Part shown: positions 51,417-63,178 of the stretch, piece after piece
How positions within the stretch are numbered: the first letter of the stretch is position 1
Layout of the letters: each line of letters begins with the position of its first letter
Source of the DNA: Buchnera aphidicola str. Ak (Acyrthosiphon kondoi)
Lineage (GTDB): Bacteria > Pseudomonadota > Gammaproteobacteria > Enterobacterales > Enterobacteriaceae
Length of the DNA stretch: 64,000 nucleotides
Direction: 5' to 3'
Assembly: GCF_000225445.1 (NCBI RefSeq)
Contig: NC_017256.1
Span: 577,795 to 641,794, forward strand
Notes under the pieces: generated by a model
Told to the model about the DNA's origin: nothing
What the model saw: only the letters and a program-made list of their open reading frames with translations
The model's database searches: none
Program-made: the position numbers and the translations under genes

Positions 51417-53432
51417 TTATTTAAAATTATTTTTATTTTTTTTTGAATTACATATTTTTGATTTAATTTCTTCTATTTTTTTGATAGAGCTATCTAAAGT
51501 AATGTTTTTATCCCATTCTAAATCCTCTTGAGGTAATTCAAATAAAAATCTACTAGGAAGCATATCTAATATTTGTCCATATTGAATACGTTTGCAACAA
51601 TAAGTGAAAAATAATTGTTTTTTTGCTCGAGTTATACCAACGTAAGTTAATCTTCGCTCTTCTTCTATATTATTATTATTGATGCTTTTTTGATTAGGTA
51701 AGATTCCTTCACACATGCCAATTATAAATACTGAGGAAAACTCTAATCCCTTAGAAGCATGTAGAGTCATTAATTGGACTCGATCTTCTTGTTCTTCTGT
51801 TATATTATTTTTGGAAATATCACGAATTGTCATTCGTGTAATAATTTGAGATAGAGTCATTGGTGGTTCAAAATCATCGCCTTTAAGCATATTTTTAAAC
51901 CATTTTGATAAAGTATAAATATTATTTATACTATTTTTGATTTTTTTAGATTCTTTTAAAACTTTAGATAACCATGTTTCATATTTTATATCACAAATAA
52001 TATCATCTAAAATACTAGATGGTTTTAAATGAGATAATTTGGTGAATTTTTCTATTTTAGAAGTAAATTTTTTTATTCTATTTATAGTTTTTTCATTTAA
52101 AAAATTTTTAATCTCTTTATCATTACTTATTCGAAAAAGACTTTTATTTTTTTTAATTGCCCATTCTTCTAATTTTTTTAATGTAATTTTACCTATTTGA
52201 CGAGAAGGGATATTTATGATTCTTGTAAATGCATGATTATCATCTGGATTAATAATTACTCGAAGATAACTCAGTAAATCTTTAATTTCAGGACGGGAAA
52301 AAAAGGATGATTTTTCAGATATATTATATGGTATATTTTCTTTTATTAAAGCTTTTTCAAGAATTCTAGATTGATAATTACCACGGTATAAAATAGCATG
52401 ATCTTGATATTTTATTCTTTTTATAGCACATTGGGAAACGATTTTTTTAACTATTTTTTCAGCTTCATTTTCTTCATCTTTACCTATTAAAACTTTTATA
52501 AGATTTCCGTATTCAAGTTTAGAGAACAGTTTTTTTTTTAAATAATGTATATTGTTAGAAATGAGAGTATTAGCTGCTTTTAATATTCTTCCTGAAGATC
52601 GATAATTATGTTCCATTGTTATAATTTTTAAATTAGGAAAATCTTTTTTCAGTAAAAAAATATTCTGAGGATTTGCCCCTCTCCATGAATAAATCGATTG
52701 ATCATCATCTCCAACTAATGTAAAATTTGAATCTCTATGAGTAAGCATTTTAATAAGTTCGTATTGACTATTATTTGTATCTTGATATTCATCGACTAAT
52801 AAATATGATATTTTTTTTTGCCAATATTTTTTTATTTTTTTATTATTTTTTAATAATAGTGTTGGTATACAAATCAAATCATCAAAATCTAATATATTAG
52901 CGTGATAAAGATAATTGTTATATTTTTTATAAATTAATGCTAAATCTTTTTCTTCAGTTGATTTTGCTAGTAATTGAACTTGTAAAGGAGTAAGAAACTT
53001 ATTTTTCCAGTAAGAAATCATAAAGTTTAATTTTTTTAATGAGTGAATATTATTTTTTATTTCTTTTTTACATATTTTTTTTAATAAAACAATTTGATCT
53101 TTTTCATCTAATAAAGTGAAGTTATTGTTGAATTCTAACGTATCAATTTCTTTCTTAATGATTTCCATTCCCAATGAGTGAAAAGTAGAAATAATTATTT
53201 TCTTAATTTTTGGAATATTTAGATATTTTGATAGACGAATCCTCATTTCATAAGCAGCTTTATTAGTAAAAGTTACGGCGACAATGTTATCAGGTTCATA
53301 TTGACAATGTTTAATCAAATAAATAATTTTATTAATAATTACTTTTGTTTTTCCAGAACCAGCCCCTGCTAATATTAGACAGGGACCATTAGTAAATTCA
53401 ACAGCATTTTTTTGAGCAATATTTAGAGACAT
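51417..53432 (-). CDS. rep: ATP-dependent DNA helicase Rep
   Basis: Rep is a 3'-5' superfamily I helicase that clears proteins ahead of the fork and helps restart replication. Walker A is AGAGSGKTKVI near the N-terminus, with VDEYQDTN (motif II), GDDDQSIYSWRGA (motif III) and VQLMTLHASKGLEF (motif V). The 671 residues compare with 673 in E. coli. DDQSIYSWRGANPQNI supports Rep over UvrD, as does the position between trxA and ilvC. Confidence 0.95.
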   Translation of the reverse strand: MSLNIAQKNAVEFTNGPCLILAGAGSGKTKVIINKIIYLIKHCQYEPDNIVAVTFTNKAAYEMRIRLSKYLNIPKIKKIIISTFHSLGMEIIKKEIDTLEFNNNFTLLDEKDQIVLLKKICKKEIKNNIHSLKKLNFMISYWKNKFLTPLQVQLLAKSTEEKDLALIYKKYNNYLYHANILDFDDLICIPTLLLKNNKKIKKYWQKKISYLLVDEYQDTNNSQYELIKMLTHRDSNFTLVGDDDQSIYSWRGANPQNIFLLKKDFPNLKIITMEHNYRSSGRILKAANTLISNNIHYLKKKLFSKLEYGNLIKVLIGKDEENEAEKIVKKIVSQCAIKRIKYQDHAILYRGNYQSRILEKALIKENIPYNISEKSSFFSRPEIKDLLSYLRVIINPDDNHAFTRIINIPSRQIGKITLKKLEEWAIKKNKSLFRISNDKEIKNFLNEKTINRIKKFTSKIEKFTKLSHLKPSSILDDIICDIKYETWLSKVLKESKKIKNSINNIYTLSKWFKNMLKGDDFEPPMTLSQIITRMTIRDISKNNITEEQEDRVQLMTLHASKGLEFSSVFIIGMCEGILPNQKSINNNNIEEERRLTYVGITRAKKQLFFTYCCKRIQYGQILDMLPSRFLFELPQEDLEWDKNITLDSSIKKIEEIKSKICNSKKNKNNFK

Positions 53433-53473
53433 AAAATATTAATATTTAATTGATGAGTTATATTGTTTAAATT

Positions 53474-54946
53474 TTATTTTGCAACTGCAATGGTTTTCAT
53501 TTTTTTCATATAACTTCTTAGTTTACGTCCTACAATTTCTATAGGATGATTTTGAATTGTTTCATTTATTTTATGTAATTCAATATTATCTACTAATTGG
53601 TGTGGTAATGAACAACCAAGATCACTTTTCTCAAGAGTTAAGATGAATTTTTTTAAAATAGGATACGCAGATTCAGAGAAAAGATAACTACCATATTCAG
53701 CAGTATCTGAAATAACTTTATTCATTTCATATAATTTTTTTCTTGCAATAGTATTTGCAATTAATGGTAGTTCATGCAATGATTCATAGTAAGCGGATTC
53801 TTCTATAATACCTGTTTTAATCATTTTTTCAAAAGATAATTCAATGCCGGATTTTAATATTGCAATCATTAATATACCATGATCGTAATATTCTTGTTCT
53901 ATTATTTTATCATTATAAATAGGAGCTTTTTCAAAAGATGTATTTTTTGTATTATTTCGCCAATTTAATAATCTTTCATCATTATTTTCCCAATCTTTCA
54001 TCATTTCAGTAGAAAATTTTCCAGAAATAATATCGTCCATATGTTTTTGGAAAAGCGGTGATAATATTTTTTTAATTTTTTCGCAAAGTTTATAAGCTCT
54101 TATTTTTGACGTATTAGATAATCGATTCATCATTAAAGTAATACCACCATGTTTGAGAGACTCTGTAATAGTTTCCCATCCATATTGTATTAATTTTGCA
54201 GCATATGCTGGATCATGTTTTTCTGTAATTAATTTTTCATAACATAATAATGAAGCTGTTTGAAGGATTCCACATAAAATTGTTTGTTCACCCATTAGGT
54301 CTGATTTAACTTCAGCTACAAACGATGATTCAAGAACTCCTGCACGATGCCCTCCAGTAGAAAAAGCCCATGCTTTTGCTATTTCTAAACCCATTTTATT
54401 GATATCATTTTCGTGATGCACGGCAATTAAGGTAGGAACTCCAAAACCTCTTTTATATTCTTCTCGAACTTCTGTTCCAGGACATTTTGGAGCAACCATA
54501 ATAACAGTAATATCTTTTCTTATTTTTTCTCCAAATTCTACAATATTAAAACCATGTGAATAGCCTAAAAAAGAATTTTTTTTCATTAATTTTTGTAGAT
54601 CTTTTATGACATTGTGATGTTGTTTGTCAGGAGTTAAATTAATGACTAAATCTGCACTTGGTATTAAAGATTCATAACTATCTACTTTAAAGTTATTTTG
54701 AATAGCATTAATCCAAGATTGATTTTTTTGTAAAATACTATTTTTTTTTAATGCATAAGAAATATTTAATCCTGATTCTCTCATATTCAATCCTTGATTT
54801 AAACCTTGAGAACCACAACCAACAATTACTATATTCTTGTTTTTTAAAATATCATTTTTTTTATTAAATTCTTCTTTTTTCATAAAACGACATTTATTGA
54901 TTTGATTAATTTTTTGACTAAAATTTAACGTGTTAAAATAATTCAT
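53474..54946 (-). CDS. ilvC: Ketol-acid reductoisomerase
   Basis: IlvC performs the second step of valine and isoleucine synthesis. It is the long (class II) enterobacterial form: NADPH-binding [35 protein letters not shown], and a duplicated C-terminal domain with [22 protein letters not shown]. It has 490 residues (E. coli 491). It lies 32 bp after ilvD on the same strand; ilvA and the activator gene ilvY that lie between them in E. coli are gone. Confidence 0.97.
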   Translation of the reverse strand: MNYFNTLNFSQKINQINKCRFMKKEEFNKKNDILKNKNIVIVGCGSQGLNQGLNMRESGLNISYALKKNSILQKNQSWINAIQNNFKVDSYESLIPSADLVINLTPDKQHHNVIKDLQKLMKKNSFLGYSHGFNIVEFGEKIRKDITVIMVAPKCPGTEVREEYKRGFGVPTLIAVHHENDINKMGLEIAKAWAFSTGGHRAGVLESSFVAEVKSDLMGEQTILCGILQTASLLCYEKLITEKHDPAYAAKLIQYGWETITESLKHGGITLMMNRLSNTSKIRAYKLCEKIKKILSPLFQKHMDDIISGKFSTEMMKDWENNDERLLNWRNNTKNTSFEKAPIYNDKIIEQEYYDHGILMIAILKSGIELSFEKMIKTGIIEESAYYESLHELPLIANTIARKKLYEMNKVISDTAEYGSYLFSESAYPILKKFILTLEKSDLGCSLPHQLVDNIELHKINETIQNHPIEIVGRKLRSYMKKMKTIAVAK

Positions 54947-54978
54947 AATATTCCTGTATTCTAATTTAGCAATGTTAT

Positions 54979-56832
54979 TTAAATATCAGATATTTTTTTA
55001 TAATCTCTAACTGCTCCTTTATCAGCACTGGTACAAAAAAAAGCATATGCTTTTAAAGCAGAAGAAATATATCTTTTACGATTATAGGGTTTATAAGCTA
55101 AAGAACCTTTTTTTTCTTCATCAAAAATACGATTAGATAGTTCTTTTTCTGTGATGTTTAAGTGAATAACTCTTTGCGGAATGTTAATATCAATAATATC
55201 ACCATTTTTTACTAAAGCAATAATACCTTTATTTGCAGCTTCAGGTGAAACATGTCCTATAGAAATTCCTGATGTGCCTCCCGAAAATCTACCATCAGTA
55301 ATTAATGCACACGTTTTATCTAAATTCATAGATTTTAAATATGTAGTTGGATATAACATTTCTTGCATTCCTGGTCCTCCCTTAGGACCCTCATAACGGA
55401 TAACAACAATATCACCGGGATTTATTTTTTTATTTAAAATCGCATTGACTGCTTCTTCCTGACTTTCATATACTTTAGCAATACCAGAAAAAATGTAGTT
55501 CTTTTTATCTATTCCAGCAGTTTTTATTATACAACCATTTTTTGCTAAATTTCCATATAAAACAGCTAATCCTCCATCTTGACTATAAGCATATTTACAA
55601 GAACGAATACAGCCATTTTTACGATCATAATCTAACGTTGGCCATCTAAAATCTTGAGAATATGCTTTTTGTGTATGAATACCTCCGGGGCCTGCTCGAA
55701 ACATTTGTATTACACTAGGATTTTTTGTAGAAGAAATATCATATTCATTTAATGTTTCTTCTAAATTAAGCTGTAAGATGTTTCTTGTTTCTTTATGTAA
55801 TAAATTAGAGCGATTTAATTCTCCTAAAATACTTGCAACACCACCTGCGCGATGAATATCTTCTACATGATATAATGAACTGCTTGGTGCTACTTTGCAG
55901 ATATGAGGTACTTTTTTAGATAATTTGTTAATATGAGACATTTTAAAATCAACTTTTGCTTCTTGAGCCGCTGCTAACAAATGCAAAATAGTATTGGTTG
56001 ATCCTCCCATTGCAATATCTAGTATCATCGCGTTTTCGAAAGATTTTTTATTAGCTATATTTCTTGGTAAAACATTTATATTATTGTTTTTGTAGTATTC
56101 TTCAGTAATTTTAACTATAGTTTGAGCTGATTTTAAAAATAAATTTTTACGATCAATATGAGTTGCTAATAGTGTACCATTTCCAGGTAAAGATAAACCT
56201 ATCACTTCTGTCAAACAATTCATAGAATTAGCTGTGAACATACCTGAACAGGAACCACATGTAGGGCAAGCTGAAAGTTCAATTTCTTTAAGAAAGTCAT
56301 CAGATTTATTCGATTGGCCTCCATGAACAATAGCATCGACTAGATCAATTTTTATTATTTGATTATTTTTTTGTATCTTTCCTGCCTCCATCGGTCCACC
56401 AGAAACAAAAACTGATGGTATATTTAAACGTAAAGATGCCATAAGCATGCCTGGAGTGATTTTATCACAATTTGAAATACAAATCATAGCATCAGCACAA
56501 TGTGCATTAATTACATATTCTATAGAATCAGAAATGAGTTCACGTGAAGGCAATGAATAAAGCATTCCAGAATGTCCCATAGCTATTCCATCATCTATTG
56601 CAATAGTATTAAATTCTTTTGCAACAGCACCTGATTTTTGAATTTCTTTAGCAATAAGTTTTCCGACTTCTTGTAAGTGAATATGTCCTGGAACAAATTG
56701 AGAAAAAGAATTAACTACTGCAATAATTGGTTTTTTAAAGTCTTCATCAGTCATACCTGTAGCGCGCCATAATGATCTTGCTCCAGACATATTTCTACCT
56801 TGAGTAGTTGTAAAAGAACGATATTTAGGCAT
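54979..56832 (-). CDS. ilvD: Dihydroxy-acid dehydratase
   Basis: IlvD is the iron-sulfur enzyme of the third step of branched-chain amino acid synthesis. Cluster cysteines are in [11 protein letters not shown] and [11 protein letters not shown]. The ATG at 56832 ([15 protein letters not shown]) matches E. coli and has GGAG upstream; an ATG five codons earlier exists. It has 617 residues (E. coli 616). Loss of ilvA and, locally, ilvE fits the known sharing of branched-chain synthesis between Buchnera and its host. Confidence 0.97.
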   Translation of the reverse strand: MPKYRSFTTTQGRNMSGARSLWRATGMTDEDFKKPIIAVVNSFSQFVPGHIHLQEVGKLIAKEIQKSGAVAKEFNTIAIDDGIAMGHSGMLYSLPSRELISDSIEYVINAHCADAMICISNCDKITPGMLMASLRLNIPSVFVSGGPMEAGKIQKNNQIIKIDLVDAIVHGGQSNKSDDFLKEIELSACPTCGSCSGMFTANSMNCLTEVIGLSLPGNGTLLATHIDRKNLFLKSAQTIVKITEEYYKNNNINVLPRNIANKKSFENAMILDIAMGGSTNTILHLLAAAQEAKVDFKMSHINKLSKKVPHICKVAPSSSLYHVEDIHRAGGVASILGELNRSNLLHKETRNILQLNLEETLNEYDISSTKNPSVIQMFRAGPGGIHTQKAYSQDFRWPTLDYDRKNGCIRSCKYAYSQDGGLAVLYGNLAKNGCIIKTAGIDKKNYIFSGIAKVYESQEEAVNAILNKKINPGDIVVIRYEGPKGGPGMQEMLYPTTYLKSMNLDKTCALITDGRFSGGTSGISIGHVSPEAANKGIIALVKNGDIIDINIPQRVIHLNITEKELSNRIFDEEKKGSLAYKPYNRKRYISSALKAYAFFCTSADKGAVRDYKKISDI

Positions 56833-57009
56833 ATTAGACAACTCCAAAAATAAAAATTTTAAAAAAGTATTTAATATAATATATAAAATAATTTACAAAA
56901 ACTTTTTATTTAATAAGTTTGTATTATGAAAAAATTTTTGATTTGAAATATATATTTTTTAGAAAGTTGTTTTAAGAAAACGCGGGTTTATATAAATTGA
57001 TATTGATCT

Positions 57010-57050
57010 ATTTTTTAATAATTAATGTAATAAAATAATTATTAAAAAAT
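57010..57050 (-). terminator. Perfect 15-bp AT hairpin downstream of tRNA-Trp
   Basis: ATTTTTTAATAATTA (57010-57024) is exactly complementary to 57036-57050. It lies 16 bp beyond the 3' end of tRNA-Trp on the minus strand. There is no G-C pair, so stability is modest; it may end the tRNA transcript. Confidence 0.4.
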
Positions 57051-57065
57051 TTCATGAGTGATTTT

Positions 57066-57142
57066 TGGCAGGGGTGGAAGGATTTGAACCTACAACTTTC
57101 GGTTTTGGAGACCGATGCTCTACCAAATTGAACTACACCCCT
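57066..57142 (-). tRNA. tRNA-Trp (CCA)
   Basis: A full cloverleaf on the minus strand with acceptor AGGGGTG/CACCCCT, anticodon loop CTCCAAA (CCA) and an encoded 3' CCA. It resembles E. coli trpT, which also maps beside the ilv genes. Confidence 0.97.
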
Positions 57143-57169
57143 AATAATTATAAATTATTGTTAAATAAT

Positions 57170-57198
57170 ATTATATTCTTAATAAGAATAAAAGTCTA
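57170..57198 (-). promoter_or_regulatory. Sigma-70-type promoter of tRNA-Trp
   Basis: On the minus strand TAGACT (57198-57193) lies exactly 17 bp before a perfect TATAAT (57175-57170). The tRNA 5' end is about 28 bp further on. A short inverted repeat (TTCTTATTAAGAA) fills the spacer. Confidence 0.6.
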
Positions 57199-57309
57199 GT
57201 ATGTATTTTGCATATTTAAAAAATAAATTTTTAGTAATTTTTAGATTTAAAATTTTATTAAATGATAGAATATATTTTATAAAATATAATTTTGAGGTAA
57301 AGATTTATT

Positions 57310-58524
57310 ATGAAAACTCCAATTTATTTAGATTATGCAGCAACTACACCAGTAGATTTTGAAGTTGCAAAAAAAATGATGAATTATTTAACAATTGATG
57401 GAATATTTGGAAATCCAGCATCACGTTCTCATAAATTTGGTTGGAATGCAGAAGAAGTAGTTGATATTGCACGTAATCAAATATCTGAATTGATTGGAGC
57501 GGATTCTCGTGAGATTGTTTTTACTTCTGGTGCTACTGAATCTAATAATTTAGCTATAAAAGGAATTGCTGCTTTTCATGGAAAGAAGGGTAAACATATT
57601 ATTACAAGTCAAACAGAACATAAATCTGTTTTAGATGCTTGTAGATATTTAGAAAGTCAAGGTTTTAAATTAACTTATCTTACTCCAAAAAATAACGGCA
57701 TTATTGATTTAAATGATCTAAAAAAAAGCATAAATAAAGATACCATCCTTGTTTCTATAATGCATGTAAATAATGAAATTGGTATTATACAAGATATTAA
57801 TGGAATATCAAAAATTTGTCGAAATAATGGTGTTTTTTTTCATGTAGATGCAACTCAAAGTTTAGGAAAAATATCTATTGATTTAAAAAAATTATCTATA
57901 GATTTAATGTCCTTTTCTGCTCATAAAATTTATGGACCAAAGGGAATTGGTGCTCTTTATGTTCGTCGAAAACCACGTGTTCGTTTATTATCTTTGATAC
58001 ATGGGGGTGGTCATGAAAGAGGAATGCGTTCAGGAACTTTACCGGTTCATCAAATTGTTGGAATGGGTGAATCGTTTATGTTGGCTAAAAAGAAAATACA
58101 TGATGATTTTATTCATTTAACAAAATTAAGAAATTATCTATGGAATGGCATTAAAAATATTGAAGAAGTGTATTTAAATAGTGATTTACAACAGGGTGCA
58201 CCTCATATTTTAAATGTAAGTTTTAATTATATTGAAGGTGAATCTTTAATTATGGCTCTTAAAGATTTGGCTATTTCTTCTGGTTCAGCTTGTACTTCTG
58301 CTAGCTTGGAACCTTCTTATGTTCTAAAAGCTTTAGGTATAAAAGATGAGTTAGCTCATAGTTCTATTCGTTTTTCAATTGGAAGATTTACTACAAAAGA
58401 TGAGATTGAATATACAATAAAATTAGTTCATAAATCAATTAATAAATTACGTGAACTTTCTCCTTTATGGGAAATGTTCAAATCAGGAGTTGATTTAAAT
58501 AGTATAGAGTGGGATCATAGTTAA
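57310..58524 (+). CDS. iscS: Cysteine desulfurase IscS
   Basis: IscS takes sulfur from cysteine for iron-sulfur clusters and tRNA thiolation. The PLP lysine is in [10 protein letters not shown] and the catalytic Cys is in [15 protein letters not shown]; both match E. coli positions and the length (404) is the same. GAGGTAAAG precedes the ATG. The iscR regulator that heads this operon in E. coli is absent; tRNA-Trp lies upstream instead. Confidence 0.97.
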   Translation: MKTPIYLDYAATTPVDFEVAKKMMNYLTIDGIFGNPASRSHKFGWNAEEVVDIARNQISELIGADSREIVFTSGATESNNLAIKGIAAFHGKKGKHIITSQTEHKSVLDACRYLESQGFKLTYLTPKNNGIIDLNDLKKSINKDTILVSIMHVNNEIGIIQDINGISKICRNNGVFFHVDATQSLGKISIDLKKLSIDLMSFSAHKIYGPKGIGALYVRRKPRVRLLSLIHGGGHERGMRSGTLPVHQIVGMGESFMLAKKKIHDDFIHLTKLRNYLWNGIKNIEEVYLNSDLQQGAPHILNVSFNYIEGESLIMALKDLAISSGSACTSASLEPSYVLKALGIKDELAHSSIRFSIGRFTTKDEIEYTIKLVHKSINKLRELSPLWEMFKSGVDLNSIEWDHS

Positions 58525-58552
58525 AAATATAATTAATGAAAGGTATTTTTAT

Positions 58553-58939
58553 ATGGCTTATAGTAAAAAAGTAATGGATCATTATGAGAACCCGCGGAAC
58601 GTTGGATCTTTTTCTAATTCTGATCTTAATGTAGGAAGTGGATTAGTAGGTGCACCCGCTTGTGGTGATGTAATGAAATTACAAATAAAAGTTAATGAAG
58701 AAGGTATTATTGAAGATGCATGTTTTAAAACATATGGTTGTGGTTCTGCTATAGCATCAAGTTCATTAGTGACTGAATGGGTTAAGGGGAAGTCTATAGT
58801 AGAAGCAGAATCAATTCGAAATACTACCATAGTAGAAGAATTAGAACTTCCTCCAGTAAAGATTCATTGTTCTATTTTGGCAGAAGATGCTATCAAAGCA
58901 GCTATTTCTGATTACAAAAGAAAAAAAAATTTAAATTAA
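58553..58939 (+). CDS. iscU: Iron-sulfur scaffold protein IscU
   Basis: IscU is the scaffold on which clusters are built. The three ligand cysteines are C37, C63 and C106, and the LPPVK motif recognised by HscA is at residues 99-103. It has 128 residues, as in E. coli. It follows iscS by 28 bp. After it comes a strong hairpin where iscA lies in E. coli. Confidence 0.97.
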   Translation: MAYSKKVMDHYENPRNVGSFSNSDLNVGSGLVGAPACGDVMKLQIKVNEEGIIEDACFKTYGCGSAIASSSLVTEWVKGKSIVEAESIRNTTIVEELELPPVKIHCSILAEDAIKAAISDYKRKKNLN

Positions 58940-58955
58940 TTTAAAAAATTATTTA

Positions 58956-58983
58956 ATGTTGAAAGAAGATATTCTTTCAACAT
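58956..58983 (+). terminator. Intrinsic terminator inside the isc operon
   Basis: ATGTTGAAAGAA (58956-58967) is exactly complementary to 58972-58983 with a four-base GATA loop, and a seven-T run follows at 58988-58994. This is the best-formed intrinsic terminator of the plus strand in the window. It lies between iscU and hscB, in the place of the lost iscA, so it can reduce or separate expression of the chaperone genes. Confidence 0.75.
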
Positions 58984-59025
58984 GTGATTTTTTTATATTT
59001 TAATTAATTTTAATATAGGAGATTT

Positions 59026-59544
59026 ATGAATTATTTTGCATTATTTAATATACCAGAAAAATTTAATATCAATAAACAATTACTTTCTAAAAATTTTTAT
59101 AAATTACAATTAAAATTTCATCCTGATTTATTTATAAATGATACTGAATCTAAAAAAAAAATAATTTTAGAAAAGTCAATACAAATCAATAAAGGTTACA
59201 AAATTTTAAAAGATTTTTTAAGTAGAGCAATATATTTTCTTTCTTTAAATGGTTTTGAAATAAGAAGAGAAACTCTTTTATTAAATGATAATAATTTTTT
59301 AAAAAAATACTTTTCTTTATATGAAGAATTAGATAGTTTAAAAGAAAATAATTTTGATGAAATAAGATTAAATAATCTCATTAAAAAAATAAAAAAAAAA
59401 ATAACAATTTGCAAGAAAAAAATTGAAATAGAATTTGAAAAAAAACAATATGAAGAAGCTATTAAAAAAATTGCAGAATTGCTTTTTTTTAAAAAAATAA
59501 AAGACAATTTAAAAAAAGAATACAATGTTTATTTAAAAAAATAA
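59026..59544 (+). CDS. hscB: Fe-S assembly co-chaperone HscB
   Basis: HscB is the J-protein that brings IscU to HscA. The J domain carries HPD at residues 32-34, and the C-terminal helical domain binds IscU. It has 172 residues (E. coli 171). TAGGAGATT lies before the ATG. The sequence is more diverged than its neighbours and Lys-rich. Confidence 0.94.
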   Translation: MNYFALFNIPEKFNINKQLLSKNFYKLQLKFHPDLFINDTESKKKIILEKSIQINKGYKILKDFLSRAIYFLSLNGFEIRRETLLLNDNNFLKKYFSLYEELDSLKENNFDEIRLNNLIKKIKKKITICKKKIEIEFEKKQYEEAIKKIAELLFFKKIKDNLKKEYNVYLKK

Positions 59545-59560
59545 ATTAGGATAATTTTAT

Positions 59561-61393
59561 ATGATTTTTTTAAAAAAAAAAGATAAAAAAAAATTATTGT
59601 TAGGTATTGATCTAGGTACTACTTATTCTTTAGCTGCTACAATTGATAAAGATAGCGTGATCTTATTATTAGACAAAAAAAAACGTTATTTATTACCATC
59701 AGTTGTTCATTATACAAAAAATAGAATATCTGTAGGTTGGAAGGCTTTAGAAAATATTACTAATGATCCCTCTAATACCATTATTTCTGTAAAACGTCTA
59801 TTGGGTCGTTCTATTGATTTTGTTAAAGATAAGTATCCTATTTTACCATATTTTATAGAAAAAGATATTGATGAAGGTATTATTTTTCACACAAATATTG
59901 GTCGTGTTACTCCTATAGATGTTTCTAGCCATATATTAAAATGCTTAAAAAAAAGAGCTATTTTTTTATTTAATCAAGAAATAGATGCAAGTATTATTAC
60001 AGTTCCAGCATATTTTAATGATCTTCAGAAAAAAGCTACTAAAAAAGCTGCTATTTTAGCTAAAATTAATTTAATAAAATTGTTAAATGAACCTACAGCA
60101 GCAGCTGTAGCATATAGTTTACACAAACAAAAAGAGGGAATTGTTATTGTATATGATTTAGGAGGTGGTACTTTTGATGTTTCTATATTGAATTTAAATA
60201 AAGGAATATTTGAAGTATTAGCAACTGGTGGAGATTCTAATTTAGGTGGTGACGATTTTGATTATGCTTTAGCAAGTTATATTTATAGAAAAGCAAATTT
60301 ATCTAATAAATGCAATGATTTTTTTCAATCTTCATTACTTCAAATGGCAAAATTAACAAAATTAAGATTAACAAAATATGAAGAAGTTGAAATAGATTTT
60401 TTTAGTTGGAAAGGTTGTATTACTCGTAATGAATTTAATTCAATCATAATTGACTTTGTTAAAAAAACTTTATTAATTTGCTCTAATCTTATCGAAGAAA
60501 TTAATTTATCAGTTGAGAAAATTAAAGAAGTAATTATGGTCGGAGGCTCTACTCGTGTTCCATTAGTTTATACCTCAGTGTTAAATTTTTTTAAAAAAGT
60601 CCCATTAAATTCTATTAATCCTGATCAAGTTGTTGCAATAGGTGCAGCTATGCATGTTAATATGCTTGTTAATAGTTACAATGTAAAAAATAAAATAATA
60701 TTATTAGATATAATGCCATTGTCTTTAGGAATCGAAGTGATGGGTGGTTTTGTTGAGAAAATTATTTTTCGGAATACTTCACTTCCTATATCAAAAACAA
60801 AGGAATTTACAACTTATAAAGATAATCAAACATCTATTCTTATACATATTCTACAAGGAGAAAGAGAATTAGTAAAAGATTGTATTTCATTATCACGTTT
60901 TGTTTTAAGAGACATTAAACCACAAAAAGCCGGATTAGTTAGAATTTTAGTGACATTTCAAGTTGATACAAATGGATTAATAGATGTTAAAATTTTAGAA
61001 AAAAATAGTAAAAAAGAAAGAAAGATTAAAATTGATTTTAATGTTACATTAAAAAATATAAATATTTCTAAGATATTAGAGGATTCTGTAAAATACTCTA
61101 AAAATGATTATTACTTTAGAGTAAAAGCAGAAAAAAAAATGGAGTCTATTCGTGTTTTAGAAATTTTAAATAAATCTTTAAAAATACATCAGAATTTAAT
61201 TAATCAAGAAGAATTAAAAAAAATAAAAAATATGCAAGAACAACTACAAAAATCTATTGAAGAGGATGATTTTTTTTCTATGAAAATTAATTTGAAAAAA
61301 TTAGATCAAGCAAGTAAAAATTTTTTTTCATTGCAACTTAAAAAAACTATTAATCATTCTTCTATTAAAAGTATTTTAAAAGAGAATATATGA
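59561..61393 (+). CDS. hscA: Fe-S assembly chaperone HscA
   Basis: HscA is the specialised Hsp70 that drives cluster transfer from IscU. The Hsp70 phosphate loops are [14 protein letters not shown] and [14 protein letters not shown], with [10 protein letters not shown] between them, then [10 protein letters not shown] and the substrate-binding domain. It has 610 residues (E. coli 616). It overlaps fdx by 4 bp, as expected for coupled translation. Confidence 0.96.
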   Translation: MIFLKKKDKKKLLLGIDLGTTYSLAATIDKDSVILLLDKKKRYLLPSVVHYTKNRISVGWKALENITNDPSNTIISVKRLLGRSIDFVKDKYPILPYFIEKDIDEGIIFHTNIGRVTPIDVSSHILKCLKKRAIFLFNQEIDASIITVPAYFNDLQKKATKKAAILAKINLIKLLNEPTAAAVAYSLHKQKEGIVIVYDLGGGTFDVSILNLNKGIFEVLATGGDSNLGGDDFDYALASYIYRKANLSNKCNDFFQSSLLQMAKLTKLRLTKYEEVEIDFFSWKGCITRNEFNSIIIDFVKKTLLICSNLIEEINLSVEKIKEVIMVGGSTRVPLVYTSVLNFFKKVPLNSINPDQVVAIGAAMHVNMLVNSYNVKNKIILLDIMPLSLGIEVMGGFVEKIIFRNTSLPISKTKEFTTYKDNQTSILIHILQGERELVKDCISLSRFVLRDIKPQKAGLVRILVTFQVDTNGLIDVKILEKNSKKERKIKIDFNVTLKNINISKILEDSVKYSKNDYYFRVKAEKKMESIRVLEILNKSLKIHQNLINQEELKKIKNMQEQLQKSIEEDDFFSMKINLKKLDQASKNFFSLQLKKTINHSSIKSILKENI

Positions 61394-61728
61394 TGCCTAA
61401 AGTATTATTTTTACCTCACAAGATTATATTACCACAAGGTGCTGAGTTTCAAGCAGAAGAAGGAGAAACAATATTAACTGTTGCATTACGAAATCATATT
61501 AAATTAGAACATGCATGTGAACAATCATGTGCCTGTAGTACTTGTCATTGCATTGTAAGAAAAGGTTTTTTTTCTCTTTCAGGGTGGTCTGAAAAAGAAG
61601 ATGATATTTTAGATAAAGCTTGGGGTCTCGAATCCGAAAGTCGTTTGAGTTGCCAAGCTATTATCGGAAAAGTTGATATTGAAGTAGAAATTCCTTTATA
61701 TAGTCTAAATTATATTACAGATCATTAA
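61390..61728 (+). CDS. fdx: [2Fe-2S] ferredoxin Fdx
   Basis: Fdx supplies electrons for cluster assembly. The adrenodoxin-type ligands lie in [11 protein letters not shown] and in the later [17 protein letters not shown] is typical of the family. Two adjacent ATGs begin the frame (61390 and 61393); the second gives MPKV as in E. coli MPKI. It has 111-112 residues. Its 3' end overlaps that of convergent der by 4 bp. E. coli iscX, which follows fdx, is not present. Confidence 0.96.
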   Translation: MMPKVLFLPHKIILPQGAEFQAEEGETILTVALRNHIKLEHACEQSCACSTCHCIVRKGFFSLSGWSEKEDDILDKAWGLESESRLSCQAIIGKVDIEVEIPLYSLNYITDH

Positions 61729-63077
61729 TTTTTATTTGTAATATAAGGATTTACATTATCTTTGAATTGTATTTGAATTGGTGTACCTTTTATCTTAAGA
61801 GCGTTATAAAAAAAATTTATTAAATATCGTTTATAAGGTAAAGATAAATATTTAACTTGATTGCCATGTATAATGATTTTAGGTGGATTTAAACTGCCCA
61901 AATGTGCGTATTTTAATTTTATTCGACGTCCCTTTATGATTGGAGGTTGATGTTTTTTAATCGCTATATGCATAGTCCTAGTTAGCATTGATGTGCTAAT
62001 TTTTCTTTTAGATTCTGAATAAGATTCATGAATGGATTTAAATAATTGAAATATTCCTTTTTTATATAATGCTGATATAAAATGTATTCTTGAAAAATAA
62101 AGAAATTTTAATTGTTTTTTAATTGATTCTTTTACTTCTTTAAATTCTAGAGAGTTTAAAAGATCGCATTTATTCATAACTACAACAATTCCTTTTCCAG
62201 AATTTATAATAAAATCAGCTAACGATAAATCTTGATGACATATTTGAAGACTTGCATCTAATATTAATAATATTACATTTGATTTTTCAATAGTTTGTAA
62301 TGTTTTAATTATTGAAAATTTTTCAATTTTGTTATTTTCTTTCTTTTTTTTAGATGCTCCTGCAGTATCAACTAAAGTATAATCTTTACAATTATATTTC
62401 ATAGATGTTGATATACTATCTAATGTTGTACCGGGTATATTGCATGTAATCATTCTTTCTTCTTTTAAAATTCCATTTATCAAGGTTGATTTTCCAACAT
62501 TTGGTCGACCAATAAAAGCTACTTTTATAGGTGATTTTTTTGATTTTATGTTTTGATTTATTATTTCTTTTTTAAATGTCATATTTGTCCAAGGAATTAA
62601 ATGTTTTTTGATAAGAGTATCAATTCCTTGATTATGACTAGCAGAAATTTTTTGTATTTTTTCGAATCCTAAAGAGTAAAATTCATTAATTTTAGAAGCA
62701 TGATTAACACCATCTATTTTATTGATAATTAGAATAGTTTTTTTATGATGTGTTCTTATGTTTTGAGCAATTTCATATTCTTGTGCCATTAATCCGTCAT
62801 GAGCATCTACTACAAATAAGATTAAGTGTGATTCTTTTATTGCTATGAGTGTTTGTTCATGCGCTTTTTTTTGTATTTCGTTTAATTTCATATCCAAGCC
62901 GGCTGTATCAATTAACATTACTTTTTGATTTAATTGTAATTTGCAATATCCATATTGTCTGTCTCTAGTAATGCCTGGATAGTTAATTACTAATGCATCT
63001 CTAGTTTTTGTTAGAATATTAAATAAAGTAGATTTTCCTACGTTAGTACGGCCGATTAATACAATGATGGGTATCAT
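61725..63077 (-). CDS. der: Ribosome-biogenesis GTPase Der (EngA)
   Basis: Der has two tandem GTPase domains and acts in 50S assembly. P-loops are GRTNVGKST near residue 8 and GRPNVGKST near residue 190; both NKxD motifs (NKID, NKCD) are visible, and the KH-like C-terminal domain ends the protein. It has 450 residues (E. coli 490); the acidic linker is shortened. Confidence 0.96.
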   Translation of the reverse strand: MIPIIVLIGRTNVGKSTLFNILTKTRDALVINYPGITRDRQYGYCKLQLNQKVMLIDTAGLDMKLNEIQKKAHEQTLIAIKESHLILFVVDAHDGLMAQEYEIAQNIRTHHKKTILIINKIDGVNHASKINEFYSLGFEKIQKISASHNQGIDTLIKKHLIPWTNMTFKKEIINQNIKSKKSPIKVAFIGRPNVGKSTLINGILKEERMITCNIPGTTLDSISTSMKYNCKDYTLVDTAGASKKKKENNKIEKFSIIKTLQTIEKSNVILLILDASLQICHQDLSLADFIINSGKGIVVVMNKCDLLNSLEFKEVKESIKKQLKFLYFSRIHFISALYKKGIFQLFKSIHESYSESKRKISTSMLTRTMHIAIKKHQPPIIKGRRIKLKYAHLGSLNPPKIIIHGNQVKYLSLPYKRYLINFFYNALKIKGTPIQIQFKDNVNPYITNKN

Positions 63078-63178
63078 TTTAAATACACCCTCTTTTCTTA
63101 TTTTTGATATTTTTATGTTTTTTTAAATACTTTACGTGTTTCTTTATTTTGCATTTATTTTTTATTAATTTATATTTT

